Source of the DNA: Paenibacillus_V sp046244365
Lineage (GTDB): Bacteria > Bacillota > Bacilli > Paenibacillales > NBRC-103111
Assembly (NCBI RefSeq): GCF_046244365.1
Contig: NZ_CP176395.1
Span: forward strand, 5,518,001 to 5,582,000
DNA length: 64,000 bases
Direction of reading: 5' to 3'
The notes under the pieces: generated by a model
The model's input: the letters and a program-made list of their open reading frames with translations, nothing else
What the model was told of the DNA's origin: nothing
Databases searched by the model: none
Part shown: positions 24,984 to 33,554 of the stretch, one piece after another
Layout of the letters: each line of letters starts with the position of its first letter
Numbering within the stretch: the first letter of the stretch is position 1
Program-made: the position numbers and the translations under genes

Positions 24984-25841
24984 TTATTTGCGTAAACCGA
25001 TCCATGCGATCATACGTCCGGTCGAGCCTTGCTCCTTGCGGTGCGAGTAAAACTTGTCGACCCGACAACTGGTACACAACCGAGTTAATTCGATACGTGA
25101 CGGCAAAATTCCTGCTTTTATCATAATTTGTCGATTGATTTGTTGCAAGTTCAGCATCCATTTTCCGTTTGGCGAAGGTTCATAGAACGTTTCCGCACCG
25201 CTATCAAAGGCTTCGGCGTCTGCAATCTCCGGAAGCAGAGCCTTCACTTTGTCCATAACCGTGTCGTCCACCTCGTAGCAGCATACGCCGATCGATGGAC
25301 CGACAGCCGCAACGAGCTGAGCCGGCACGCTGCCGAAGCATTCGCCCATAGCCGTTACGGTCTGCTTGGCGATCTGCAGAACGGTGCCCTTCCAGCCGGC
25401 ATGAGCCAGTCCGACAGCCCGGTGTACGGGATCGTAAAAATAGAGCGGCACGCAGTCCGCGAACATGGCGGCCAGACACAGTCCCGTTTCGCTCGTTATG
25501 AAAGCGTCTCGCGCCTGGATCGCGTCGCTGCGCGAAGCCGTCCCTCTGCCGGCATCCGCGGTTGTCACGCGCGCAACGTCGCTTCCGTGGACCTGCTCGC
25601 CGTAAATCCAGCCCGTCAGCGGCATCCCGATCGCATCGGCAACCCGCGTGCGATTGACGACGACGCTGTCGTCCGCATCCGCTACATGCAATCCGCAGTT
25701 GAGCGAGCCGAAAGGAGCTGCGCTTACGCCGCCGTTTCTCGTCGTAAAGCCAGCGGTCAGTTCCGGATAACGTTCCGTCCAATGACGGATATGAAGAAGC
25801 TCCGGCGTTCCGGCTTCCGCTAAAGCAACAAACGGTTCCAC
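24984..25841 (-). CDS. pgeF: Peptidoglycan editing factor PgeF (YfiH/YlmD, purine nucleoside phosphorylase LACC1 family)
   Basis: The 285-residue protein carries the family metal-site motifs EQVHGSDVA (His), MFADCVPLYFYDP (Asp/Cys) and GLAHAGWKGTVL (His). In E. coli this family removes L-Ser errors from muropeptides; LACC1 homologues act on purine nucleosides. The start is GTG with GGAGG 7 bases upstream; longer in-frame alternatives start in an unlikely cysteine-rich leader. It lies 29 bases before ylmE. Confidence 0.92.
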   Translation of the reverse strand: MEPFVALAEAGTPELLHIRHWTERYPELTAGFTTRNGGVSAAPFGSLNCGLHVADADDSVVVNRTRVADAIGMPLTGWIYGEQVHGSDVARVTTADAGRGTASRSDAIQARDAFITSETGLCLAAMFADCVPLYFYDPVHRAVGLAHAGWKGTVLQIAKQTVTAMGECFGSVPAQLVAAVGPSIGVCCYEVDDTVMDKVKALLPEIADAEAFDSGAETFYEPSPNGKWMLNLQQINRQIMIKAGILPSRIELTRLCTSCRVDKFYSHRKEQGSTGRMIAWIGLRK

Positions 25842-25982
25842 AAGTTGTCCTCCCCGGGTAGCGCAATAGGCCGGGATGCCGCAATCGGGCTTCTCCTCGG
25901 CCGCGCTTTTTCTTTCGTCTTGCAGCTTCTTACAAGTGTAACACAAAGCAGCCGGTTGTTCACCAAGGTTCGACCCGGTGCT

Positions 25983-26279
25983 TTATCTCTCGCGATAGGA
26001 ACGGCTGTAATCCGTATCGACTTCTTCCGGATTGCGGTAAGGCCTCGCATCGTCCAGCTTGACAAGGACGACGTCTTCCCCGATTTTGACGATGTTGCGC
26101 CAAGGAATGACCACATCCGCACCGCCGCCGAACAAACCGAAAAAGCGGCTGTAATTCGGCACGACGATCGACTCGATCCGCCCTTGGCGCAAATCGAGCT
26201 CTAGATCGCTGACTTGACCGAGCTTTTTGCCGTCCACGATATTGACTACGTCCTTGGACTGGAAATCGGATATTTTCAT
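25983..26279 (-). CDS. ylmC: YlmC/YmxH family PRC-barrel sporulation protein
   Basis: The 98-residue protein starts MKISDFQSKDVVNI and folds as a PRC barrel (GKKLGQVSDLELDLRQGRIE, then VVIPWRNIVKIGEDVVLV). YmxH/YlmC proteins are conserved in endospore formers, function unknown. The start was moved 67 codons downstream of the open frame's limit, because the family begins here and GGTGA precedes it. It is the first gene of the ylm cluster after the sigG terminator. Confidence 0.9.
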   Translation of the reverse strand: MKISDFQSKDVVNIVDGKKLGQVSDLELDLRQGRIESIVVPNYSRFFGLFGGGADVVIPWRNIVKIGEDVVLVKLDDARPYRNPEEVDTDYSRSYRER

Positions 26280-26325
26280 GCCGCGTTCACCACGTATTCG
26301 CTTCGGATTTGTTTTTCTTTGTACT

Positions 26326-26352
26326 AATATATGTCGGGCAAGGTCAAAATGT
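26326..26352 (-). promoter_or_regulatory. Possible sigma-E-type promoter before ylmC
   Basis: CATATATT matches seven of eight positions of the sigma-E -10 consensus CATACANT. ACATTTT lies 12 bases upstream as an imperfect -35. The position about 45 bases before ylmC fits a sporulation gene, but spacing is marginal. Confidence 0.3.
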
Positions 26353-26430
26353 CCTGCATCGCAAACTATTCTTTGGGCTGCGGAGGCCGGGCGGCTGCCG
26401 GAGACCGGAATCTCTCGATAATTGGGCAAC

Positions 26431-26476
26431 AAAAAAAACGCAGCTTGTCCCGGCTGAACCGGTCTCCGAAGCTGCG
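26431..26476 (-). terminator. sigG terminator
   Basis: CGCAGCTT/AAGCTGCG arms with an inner CCGG-rich stem are followed on the minus strand by a run of eight T, 13 bases after the sigG stop. Confidence 0.9.
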
Positions 26477-26489
26477 TCATTGCCTTTCC

Positions 26490-27272
26490 TTACGATTTTA
26501 CATGCTTTTGCATTTGCGAGATGGCCGACTTCTCGAGCCGGGAAACTTGCGCCTGCGAAATGCCGATCTCATCCGCCACTTCCATTTGGGTTTTTCCTTC
26601 GAAAAAACGCATCGATAAAATCATTTTTTCCCGGTCGTTCAGTTTTCGCATGCCTTCCCGAAGGGCTATCCCTTCAATCCAGGAAATGTCCTTGTTCCGG
26701 TCGTCGCTGATCTGATCCATAACATAGATGGGATCTCCTCCGTCATGGTAGATCGGCTCGAAGAGCGAAACGGGATCCTGGATCGCATCAAGTGCGAATA
26801 CGACGTCCTCCTTTGGAACGTTCAGCACTTCGGATATTTCGTAAATGGTCGGTTCTCTCGAGTTTTTATTGGTCAAGTTGTCTCTAACCTGCAGCGCTTT
26901 ATAGGCGATGTCCCGCAGCGACCGGGAAACCCGGATCGGGTTGTTATCGCGCAAATACCGGCGTATTTCGCCGATAATCATCGGTACCGCGTAGGTCGAA
27001 AACTTCACGTTCTGGCTCAAATCGAAATTGTCGATCGCCTTCATCAGTCCGATGCAGCCGACCTGGAACAAATCGTCGACGAATTCCCCGCGGTTGTTAA
27101 AACGTTGGATGACGCTGAGCACGAGCCTCAAGTTGCCGTTGACCAATTTCTCTCTTGCCGCCCTATCCTTGTGCGTTTGCAGCTGCACGAACAATTCGCG
27201 CATTTCCGCGTTTGTCAGCACGGGCAGTTTTGCGGTATCAACTCCACAAATCTCGACTTTATTTCGGGTCAC
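26490..27272 (-). CDS. sigG: RNA polymerase sporulation sigma factor SigG
   Basis: Sigma-G directs late forespore transcription. The 260-residue protein, equal in length to Bacillus subtilis SigG, begins with VTRNKVEICGVDTAKLP. The region 2 core (VDDLFQVGCIGLMKAIDNFD) is nearly identical to known SigG, and the region 4 helix-turn-helix (QMEVADEIGISQAQVSRLEK) lies near the C-terminus. The start is GTG with GGGAGG 8 bases upstream, not the ATG 12 codons earlier. A sigma-F/G-type promoter lies just upstream. Confidence 0.97.
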   Translation of the reverse strand: MTRNKVEICGVDTAKLPVLTNAEMRELFVQLQTHKDRAAREKLVNGNLRLVLSVIQRFNNRGEFVDDLFQVGCIGLMKAIDNFDLSQNVKFSTYAVPMIIGEIRRYLRDNNPIRVSRSLRDIAYKALQVRDNLTNKNSREPTIYEISEVLNVPKEDVVFALDAIQDPVSLFEPIYHDGGDPIYVMDQISDDRNKDISWIEGIALREGMRKLNDREKMILSMRFFEGKTQMEVADEIGISQAQVSRLEKSAISQMQKHVKS

Positions 27273-27306
27273 CGTGATTACCTCCCAAGGAGAAACATTA
27301 TTGTAC

Positions 27307-27334
27307 ATTATCCCCTTGGAAGCTTTTTTTATGC
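27307..27334 (-). promoter_or_regulatory. Sigma-F/sigma-G type promoter of sigG
   Basis: GCATA, 14 bases, then GGGGATAAT matches the forespore consensus (-35 GHATA, -10 GGNNANAMT) at every -10 position. It lies about 35 bases before the GTG start, consistent with SigF activation and SigG autoregulation. Confidence 0.75.
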
Positions 27335-27512
27335 GTTCGCCCGAAACCGTTACGCGGTGCCGAACAGACCCGCGAACCGCAAGGCTTTACACCGATTTGG
27401 AATGATGAACGCCTTACGGCGCCTTAAACTTTTCGCAGAAAACGACTTCGGAAGCCGTTCTTTTGCCGGGAAATGGAACAATCAGCATAGGATATGCTTG
27501 CTGACATTTGTC

Positions 27513-27555
27513 AAAAAGCCGGCACCTCTACGCAAGAGGAATGCCGGCTTTTTCC
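27513..27555 (-). terminator. sigE terminator
   Basis: AAAAAGCCGGC/GCCGGCTTTTT arms with an inner CCTCT-AGAGG stem form a symmetric hairpin with T runs, six bases after the sigE stop codon. Confidence 0.9.
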
Positions 27556-27561
27556 CGAGAA

Positions 27562-28284
27562 TCAAACCATTTTATTGAACTCCTTACGCAGTCTTTTGAT
27601 GATGCGCTTCTCCAAGCGGGATATGTAGGATTGCGAAATACCAAGCATATCGGCGACGTCCTTTTGCGTCTTCTCTTCGCCGTCGACAAGGCCGAAACGC
27701 AGCTCCATAATCATGCGCTCCCTCTCGGAAAGCTTATCCAGCGCTTTATGCAGCAGCTTGCGGTCCACCTGCTCCTCGATATTGCGGTAGATCGTATCGT
27801 TCTCCGTCCCGAGCACATCCGACAGCAGCAGCTCGTTGCCGTCCCAATCAATGTTCAGAGGCTCATCGAACGAAACTTCCGTACGAATTTTGCTGTTACG
27901 GCGCAAGTACATCAGAATTTCATTCTCGATGCAGCGAGAAGCATAGGTGGCAAGCTTGATCTTTTTGTCCGGATCGAACGTATTGACCGCTTTAATGAGT
28001 CCGATCGCTCCGATGGATACAAGGTCCTCGATATGAATGCCCGTATTTTCGAACTTGCGGGCGATATAGACGACCAGCCGCAAATTGCGTTCAATCAGCA
28101 TCGCCCGGATAGCCGCATCGCCCGAAGACAGCTTCTGCAGCAAAAACTCTTCTTCCTCGCGCGTAAGCGGAGGCGGGAGCGCCTCGCTGCCTCCGATATA
28201 ATAAATTTCATTGCTCTTCAGTCCGAACAGCAGCAGCAGGCGGTAATAATAAAGATGCATCGTCAGCTTCCATTTGACAAACAT
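27562..28284 (-). CDS. sigE: RNA polymerase sporulation sigma factor SigE (pro-form)
   Basis: Sigma-E directs early mother-cell transcription after cleavage of its pro-sequence. The 240-residue product has a hydrophobic N-terminal pro-region (about residues 1-30, LYYYRLLLLFGL). Region 2 (IEDLVSIGAIGLIKAVNTFD) and region 4 (TQKDVADMLGISQSYISRLEK) follow. The putative processing protease SpoIIGA is encoded directly upstream. GGAGGAA precedes the ATG. Confidence 0.96.
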   Translation of the reverse strand: MFVKWKLTMHLYYYRLLLLFGLKSNEIYYIGGSEALPPPLTREEEEFLLQKLSSGDAAIRAMLIERNLRLVVYIARKFENTGIHIEDLVSIGAIGLIKAVNTFDPDKKIKLATYASRCIENEILMYLRRNSKIRTEVSFDEPLNIDWDGNELLLSDVLGTENDTIYRNIEEQVDRKLLHKALDKLSERERMIMELRFGLVDGEEKTQKDVADMLGISQSYISRLEKRIIKRLRKEFNKMV

Positions 28285-28458
28285 ATGCAGGTTCCTCCCT
28301 TGGGCCTTCCGCCCGTCTAGTTTGTATTGGCATAAAGGCTCAAGACCAGCCTGCCTTTGTATCGATCCGGCGGCTCTCCTATAGACTGCGCGGCCCTTTG
28401 GAATGCCTGTGCGATTTCGCTTTTGCGCCAGCCGACGCCGGTTGACGGAAACGACTAT

Positions 28459-29379
28459 TTATGCCTGCAGCAGCATAGGATGAATTATGGCATGGTAGGA
28501 ATCGTCCGAACAGAGCTTGCCGGCGTCAAAGCCGACCAGCACTTTATGCGTATCGATTTTCTGCTCGTTGTACGTGACCGTGACCCTGTCCGGCTTGATG
28601 GCCAGCATGAATTGGGTTCCCCGGTTCACACCGCGGTAAGGCACGAGCCGAAGCCGGTCCTGCCAGCAAAAATCGTCGTTACCGATCGTCGATACGATTT
28701 GATCCACTTCCGCCTTTCGAATTCGTTCAACCCACGCCTCGGGCAGCACATCCTTCCACATTGCCGTTTCTACGACCATAACGGGCGTTTTCGTAAGAGG
28801 ATCGTACAGTTGATTTCCCGTATCGACCAGCCCCTTGCAGCGAAGCACGAAGTCTTCGACGGCCACCTCGACTTCAGCCAAATAGGTGACGAGCCGCTCC
28901 TTCTGCTTGACTCCGCGAAACACGCGCAGGTAGAACCATAGAACGATCGCGAATACCGCCAAAATGAACCAAATGCCCGTTTGCATTTCGAACAGCATGC
29001 CGCCGGAGTGTACGTAAAAAATACCGTTCAACACATCGCCGGACGCCATAAAAAAATAATGAAAGCCGAATATCCCGCCCGCCGCAGCAAAGCTGACCAC
29101 ATAAAATGCGGCCATATTACGCAAAAAGGGACCTGCACCGCCAAATCCGAAAGCCGTTACGATCATGAGGGCGGAAAACAGCAGCTTGACCAGAAACGTG
29201 TACATAAAAGAGAGCTCCGGGACAAGCATCATCACGACATAGGCGCCGCCGATCGCAGCTGCCGCGGCGATCCGCCATATCCGCACTTTAGCGCTGCGGG
29301 TCCAGGCGGTAACGAGCAGCAAAGCGCCGTCAATGACCACGTTCAGCAAAAAGATAAGATCGACATAAACGACCACCAT
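28459..29379 (-). CDS. spoIIGA: Sigma-E processing peptidase SpoIIGA
   Basis: SpoIIGA is a membrane aspartyl protease that activates pro-sigma-E at the sporulation septum. The 306-residue protein has five N-terminal membrane spans (within about residues 1-150) and a C-terminal protease domain with the catalytic motif CKGLVDTGNQLYDPLT (Asp in VDTGN). The start ATG has AGGGG five bases upstream; an ATG ten codons earlier is less likely. A 174-base spacer without recognisable features separates it from sigE. Confidence 0.95.
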   Translation of the reverse strand: MVVVYVDLIFLLNVVIDGALLLVTAWTRSAKVRIWRIAAAAAIGGAYVVMMLVPELSFMYTFLVKLLFSALMIVTAFGFGGAGPFLRNMAAFYVVSFAAAGGIFGFHYFFMASGDVLNGIFYVHSGGMLFEMQTGIWFILAVFAIVLWFYLRVFRGVKQKERLVTYLAEVEVAVEDFVLRCKGLVDTGNQLYDPLTKTPVMVVETAMWKDVLPEAWVERIRKAEVDQIVSTIGNDDFCWQDRLRLVPYRGVNRGTQFMLAIKPDRVTVTYNEQKIDTHKVLVGFDAGKLCSDDSYHAIIHPMLLQA

Positions 29380-29506
29380 TTCAGCCCCTAGCCGGCTCAT
29401 TCCCCGCAAAAAGAAGCGAAGCTTTGCAGATCACATTTTCGTTACCGGTAAAAACGCGCTTGCCTGACTTCTTGCCTCCATTACTCTCATAAACCGTTGT
29501 GAACCC

Positions 29507-29573
29507 AGTATAAAAGAATCTATGCTCAATGTCTGTCTAAACGTGAAGGGTACTAGCATGTTTTTTTGTCGAA
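29507..29573 (-). promoter_or_regulatory. spoIIG promoter region with Spo0A box
   Basis: A perfect 0A box (TGTCGAA on the plus strand, 29567-29573) lies 54 bases upstream of a TATACT -10 element (29507-29512). A TTTAGACAGACA sequence near the -35 position is a possible second degenerate 0A box. The layout fits sigma-A transcription activated by Spo0A~P before spoIIGA. Roughly 130 bases remain to the start codon. Confidence 0.6.
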
Positions 29574-29638
29574 CTTTAGGTGACGGTATTCCCTGAATGC
29601 AAGCAAGGATAAACGGCTTCGTCTTCTTTTGAGGCTTC

Positions 29639-29680
29639 AAAAAAAAGAATGCCCCGGCCGGTAAAATCCCGGTCAGGGCA
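29639..29680 (-). terminator. ftsZ terminator
   Basis: TGCCCTGACCGG/CCGGCCGGGGCA arms are followed by a T-rich tail on the minus strand, about 20 bases after the ftsZ stop. Confidence 0.9.
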
Positions 29681-29699
29681 CTCGAGTTTCGCTTATGGA

Positions 29700-30836
29700 T
29701 TAGTCATTCAGACTGCTTTTGCCGCGGTTGCGCAGGAATGTCGGAATGTCGAGATGACTGGAATCCTGCTGCTGGGTCGGATAGGAAGGTCTTGCATTCG
29801 GCACTCTGCCGGTATCGGCCGATGCGGACGAGGACTCTTGCGGCCTGCGAATCGGCTGCGCCGGAATAGGAGCCGCTTTGTGTTCAAAGCCGGTTGCAAT
29901 AACCGTTACTTTGATCTCGTCCTTCATCGCTTCGTCGATGATCGCTCCGAAAATGACGTTTACTTCCGGATCGGAGGCCGCCATAACGATTTCGGCCGCT
30001 TCGTTTACTTCATACAGGCTTAGGTTGATGCCGCCCGTAATGTTCATGATGACGCCGCGCGCGCCGTCGATAGACGTTTCGAGCAGCGGGCTTTGGATCG
30101 CTTTCTTGGCTGCTTCGGCTGCACGGTTCTCGCCGGCTGCAGTGCCGATCCCCATCAAGGCGGAGCCGCGCTCCGACATGATCGTTTTCACGTCGGCGAA
30201 GTCAAGGTTGATCAGTCCGGGCACCATGATCAAATCGGAAATGCCTCGAACGCCCTGGTTAAGAACGTTGTCCGCCTCGCGGAACGCTTCCAGCATCGGG
30301 GTTTTCTTGTCGACGATTTCAAGCAAACGGTCATTCGGGATGACGATCAGCGTGTCGACTTTTTCCTTCAGTGCGGCAATGCCGGTTTCCGCCTGCAGGG
30401 AGCGTTTGCGTCCTTCGAACGTAAACGGTCTTGTAACGACGCCTACCGTTAGCGCGCCGACTTCCTTCGCAATCTCGGCGATTACCGGTGCCGCTCCCGT
30501 GCCGGTTCCTCCGCCCATGCCTGCGGTAACGAAAACGAGGTCGGAGCCTTTGAGGGCTTGTACGATCGCTTCGCGGGACTCTTCGGCCGCTTTCTTGCCT
30601 ACGTCGGGATTGGCGCCAGCACCCAGACCGCGGGTCAATTTCTCGCCGATTTTCAGCTTTACTTCGGACTTTGCGAGGTTAAGCGCCTGCGCATCCGTAT
30701 TTACGGTAATAAATTCGACACCTTGTATGCCGTGGTCGATCATCCGGTTGACGGCATTGCTTCCTCCGCCGCCAACCCCGATCACCTTAATGGTGGCCTG
30801 TGATTCGATATCCAAGTCAAATTGCAACATAGACAA
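29700..30836 (-). CDS. ftsZ: Cell division protein FtsZ
   Basis: FtsZ is the tubulin-like GTPase that forms the division ring. The 378-residue protein has IKVIGVGGGGSNAVNRM at residues 17-33, the tubulin signature GGGTGTGAAP near residues 108-117, and NLDFADVKTIM near residues 209-219. A linker about 60 residues long ends in the conserved C-terminal tail (HLDIPTFLRNRGK) that binds FtsA and SepF. The best-spaced start is TTG (AAGGGGG about 9 bases upstream); an ATG two codons later is possible. Confidence 0.98.
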   Translation of the reverse strand: MSMLQFDLDIESQATIKVIGVGGGGSNAVNRMIDHGIQGVEFITVNTDAQALNLAKSEVKLKIGEKLTRGLGAGANPDVGKKAAEESREAIVQALKGSDLVFVTAGMGGGTGTGAAPVIAEIAKEVGALTVGVVTRPFTFEGRKRSLQAETGIAALKEKVDTLIVIPNDRLLEIVDKKTPMLEAFREADNVLNQGVRGISDLIMVPGLINLDFADVKTIMSERGSALMGIGTAAGENRAAEAAKKAIQSPLLETSIDGARGVIMNITGGINLSLYEVNEAAEIVMAASDPEVNVIFGAIIDEAMKDEIKVTVIATGFEHKAAPIPAQPIRRPQESSSASADTGRVPNARPSYPTQQQDSSHLDIPTFLRNRGKSSLND

Positions 30837-30953
30837 TTGATTGCTCCCCCTTACTTACAGCTAGGATAAACGATTTCGACGTCTAAACGATCTCGATGTG
30901 GCGACCTCCGCCATAGCCGTTTAGCACGGTCGAGTATGCCGATGACAAAACAG

Positions 30954-30986
30954 AAAAGCGAGAAAGTTCGTTAAATGAACTCGCTT
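30954..30986 (-). terminator. Hairpin with T-rich tail overlapping the 3' end of ftsA
   Basis: On the minus strand AAGCGAGTTC and GAACTTTCTCGCTT pair around the ftsA stop codon, followed by TTTTCTGTTTTG. It would terminate or attenuate transcription between ftsA and ftsZ. The stem starts inside the last five ftsA codons. Confidence 0.65.
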
Positions 30987-32203
30987 AACCAGTTTTTCAT
31001 CTTCTCAAAAAGCCCTACTTTCTCTTCCGTCGCTTTCTTAACGGCCGACCGTTTCGGGGTTGCGTTTCCGCGGCTGCGGAACGACTTGTTGACAAGCTGA
31101 ATGATGCCGACGCCCGCCGTATAAGACGGATCGCGTACGCCGATAAAATCGGGGGTTCCCACACGTACGGAGGAGGCCAGTTCGGATTGCGCTACGGCAA
31201 CTACGCCCGGCATTGAAATGGTGCCGCCGGTTAATACGTATCCGCCAGGAGCTTCGCCGTACCCAAGACGATACACTTCCGCTCTAACCAGATGGAAGAT
31301 TTCTTGAACCCTCGGTTCGATAATCGTGGCCAAGTCGACCTGCGAAAACTGCTTTTCCATATTGCTGCCGATACGCGGCACCTTAAAGACTTGGTCCTCG
31401 GCCGCATCGTCCATCGTGGCGCATCCGAATTTAAGCTTGACGCGTTCCGCGTGTTCGATTTGCGTATGAAGTCCTATGGATATGTCGTTCGTAATAAATT
31501 CGCCACCGATAGGCAGTGTAGAAGTCGCTACGATCGAGCCGCTCTCGAACACGGCGATCGTCGTTGATCCAGCGCCGATATCCACAAGAACCGTTCCGAT
31601 CGACTTTTCGTCCTTCGACAACGTTAAATGTCCGGAAGCAAGCGACATTAAAGCCAGTTCGCTTACATGCAGTCCGGCTTTCTCTACGACGCGGCGCAAG
31701 TTATGTATGCCTGTTTTCGCGCCGGTAATGATAGTCGCTTCGACTTCCAACCTGACGCCGATCATGCCCCGCGGATCTTGAATGCCCTCGAGACCGTCGA
31801 CAACATACTGCTTCGGTACCACCCCGATGATTTCGCGTTCCGGCGGAAGCGCGATAACGCGGGACGCTTGCAGCACTCGATCGATATCCTCATCGCCGAT
31901 CTCGCGGTCGACGTTGGAAACTGCTACGACGCCATGGCTCGTTTGGAGAGCGATATGGCTGCCGGAAATCCCTACGTAAACATCCGATATTTGAATGCCG
32001 ACCATACGCTCGGCATGATCTATCGCATTGCGGATTGACTGAACCGTCTGGTCGATATCGACGATGGCGCCTTTGCGGATTCCTTCCGAGTCGGCTGAGC
32101 CTACTCCGATAATATTCAGTGAACTTCCGGATACCTCGCCTATTATGGCACGCACCTTGGATGTACCGATGTCTAAACTAACAATGACGTCTTCGTTGCT
32201 CAA
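30971..32203 (-). CDS. ftsA: Cell division protein FtsA
   Basis: FtsA is an actin-like ATPase that tethers FtsZ to the membrane. The 410-residue protein has the phosphate-1 motif VSLDIGTSKV near residues 8-17 and the phosphate-2 motif LVDIGAGSTTIAV near residues 202-214. GGYVLTGGTISMPG lies near residue 325. The C-terminal amphipathic membrane-binding helix is MKNWLSEFI. The start is TTG with GGAGGTG 7 bases upstream. Confidence 0.97.
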   Translation of the reverse strand: MSNEDVIVSLDIGTSKVRAIIGEVSGSSLNIIGVGSADSEGIRKGAIVDIDQTVQSIRNAIDHAERMVGIQISDVYVGISGSHIALQTSHGVVAVSNVDREIGDEDIDRVLQASRVIALPPEREIIGVVPKQYVVDGLEGIQDPRGMIGVRLEVEATIITGAKTGIHNLRRVVEKAGLHVSELALMSLASGHLTLSKDEKSIGTVLVDIGAGSTTIAVFESGSIVATSTLPIGGEFITNDISIGLHTQIEHAERVKLKFGCATMDDAAEDQVFKVPRIGSNMEKQFSQVDLATIIEPRVQEIFHLVRAEVYRLGYGEAPGGYVLTGGTISMPGVVAVAQSELASSVRVGTPDFIGVRDPSYTAGVGIIQLVNKSFRSRGNATPKRSAVKKATEEKVGLFEKMKNWLSEFI

Positions 32204-32445
32204 CCGTTGGCACCTCCCATAGGTTGATAGGCTCTTGCGTTCTTATACTGTCTGACTCCTGTAACTTATTCAACATGGCTATTGTTTTCCCTCTTTTTTT
32301 CAGCAAGTTTTTTGGATAGTAATAAATTCCACAATATGCCGAGAATCGCATTAATCGGCGAAAGGGCAGTAGAAATCCATAATGATAATTTTAACAGTTT
32401 TCTAGAACGATTAGTAGTCTATTTTGCATAAAAGTATATGAGTAA

Positions 32446-32465
32446 AAAGTCCCCTTTTCGAGGGA
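32446..32465 (-). terminator. Probable divIB terminator
   Basis: On the minus strand TCCC/GGGA pairing around a short loop is followed by CTTTTT about 15 bases after the divIB stop. The remaining spacer to ftsA (32204-32445) is AT-rich and probably holds the ftsA promoter, but I cannot place a convincing -35/-10 pair. Confidence 0.55.
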
Positions 32466-32479
32466 TTTGGGGCTAAATG

Positions 32480-33439
32480 CTAATTTCCTTTCACATCTCT
32501 CGGCGTTGGCTTGACGCTTTCCTTAGATGGCGTAGGAGTCGATTTGGTCGTTTCCTTAGCCGGCGTCGGCGTGGGTTTGGGCGTCGTGCCTTTGGGATCG
32601 GATTTCTTCGCGTCGCCGTTCTTGGCGTCTTTCGAATCGTTCGTTCCCGCGTCTTTGGCTGACGCTTCTCCACGGTCCTGCTCCAGAAGCTTGATTACGC
32701 CGGAACCGGCATTTTGATTCTGATCCTTCAGCTGATTGATCATCGCTCCGAGAAAAGGCAGCTTCTCCGGCAAGTACGTTACCGTAGTGGTCACGACAAA
32801 ATGCGAACGGGTATAAATCTTAATTTTGTCCTCATAAGAGTCGCTTGGATCGGGTTTAATTTCGGACAAGTCGGACAGAAGCGCGGACGGGATCTCGGCC
32901 AGCGTCTGGAGCAGCTTCTGCTTCCAAGGATCTTCGTCGCGCCATCCGCTGAGAATCGGCTTGTCGAACGGAATGCCCGAGAGGGGAACCGTCGTCGCGC
33001 TTCCATCCACCAGCAGAGCCTGCAAAGTGCCGTCTTCCTTGAATTGAAAGGCGGCCCGCGCGTATTCTTTCACAACAATGGACAGATGACCGGGAAAGGA
33101 TTTGGATACCTTGACGGATTCGATCATCGGCAGCTTCCCGACGCGCTTCTCCACCGCGCCCGTGCTCGTGGCAAAATAATGATTGCCGACCGCGACAGCC
33201 GAGGCTTGTCCGATCGTATCGGCCGAAACGAGCTCATTGCCCGATATCGTAATCTCGGAAATTTTACTAATCGGCGATCGGAAGAATAGGATAACCAGGA
33301 CCGTAACGAAAAAGAGGATCAGCAATATAAGAAGCGCCCGGCTGCCTCGTCTTTTTTTGCGTTCGGGCTTCATGGCAGGCACTTTCGGTTCCGCAGCAGA
33401 CAACCTAACACCTTCCCCTACCATTCTACCGTCAACCAT
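32480..33439 (-). CDS. divIB: Cell division protein DivIB/FtsQ
   Basis: DivIB stabilises the FtsL-PBP2B subcomplex outside the membrane. The 319-residue protein has a basic cytoplasmic head (residues 1-34), one membrane span (about 35-55), a POTRA domain (about 57-130, starting ISKISEITISGNELV) and the beta domain to about 235. A low-complexity tail of about 80 Lys, Thr, Pro, Asp and Ser residues follows. The ATG has a weak ribosome site and the frame stays open upstream without a standard start codon, so the true start is uncertain by a few codons. Confidence 0.92.
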   Translation of the reverse strand: MVDGRMVGEGVRLSAAEPKVPAMKPERKKRRGSRALLILLILFFVTVLVILFFRSPISKISEITISGNELVSADTIGQASAVAVGNHYFATSTGAVEKRVGKLPMIESVKVSKSFPGHLSIVVKEYARAAFQFKEDGTLQALLVDGSATTVPLSGIPFDKPILSGWRDEDPWKQKLLQTLAEIPSALLSDLSEIKPDPSDSYEDKIKIYTRSHFVVTTTVTYLPEKLPFLGAMINQLKDQNQNAGSGVIKLLEQDRGEASAKDAGTNDSKDAKNGDAKKSDPKGTTPKPTPTPAKETTKSTPTPSKESVKPTPRDVKGN

Positions 33440-33554
33440 TTCTTTACTAGCGGAAGCTCCGGGAAGAATGGAAAAAATCTTAGAACGCCTTTGATCCCCT
33501 CCTGCTTACAGGAAGGGATATTCGGGCGGTTATTTGCATAGTAGTGAGTATACG

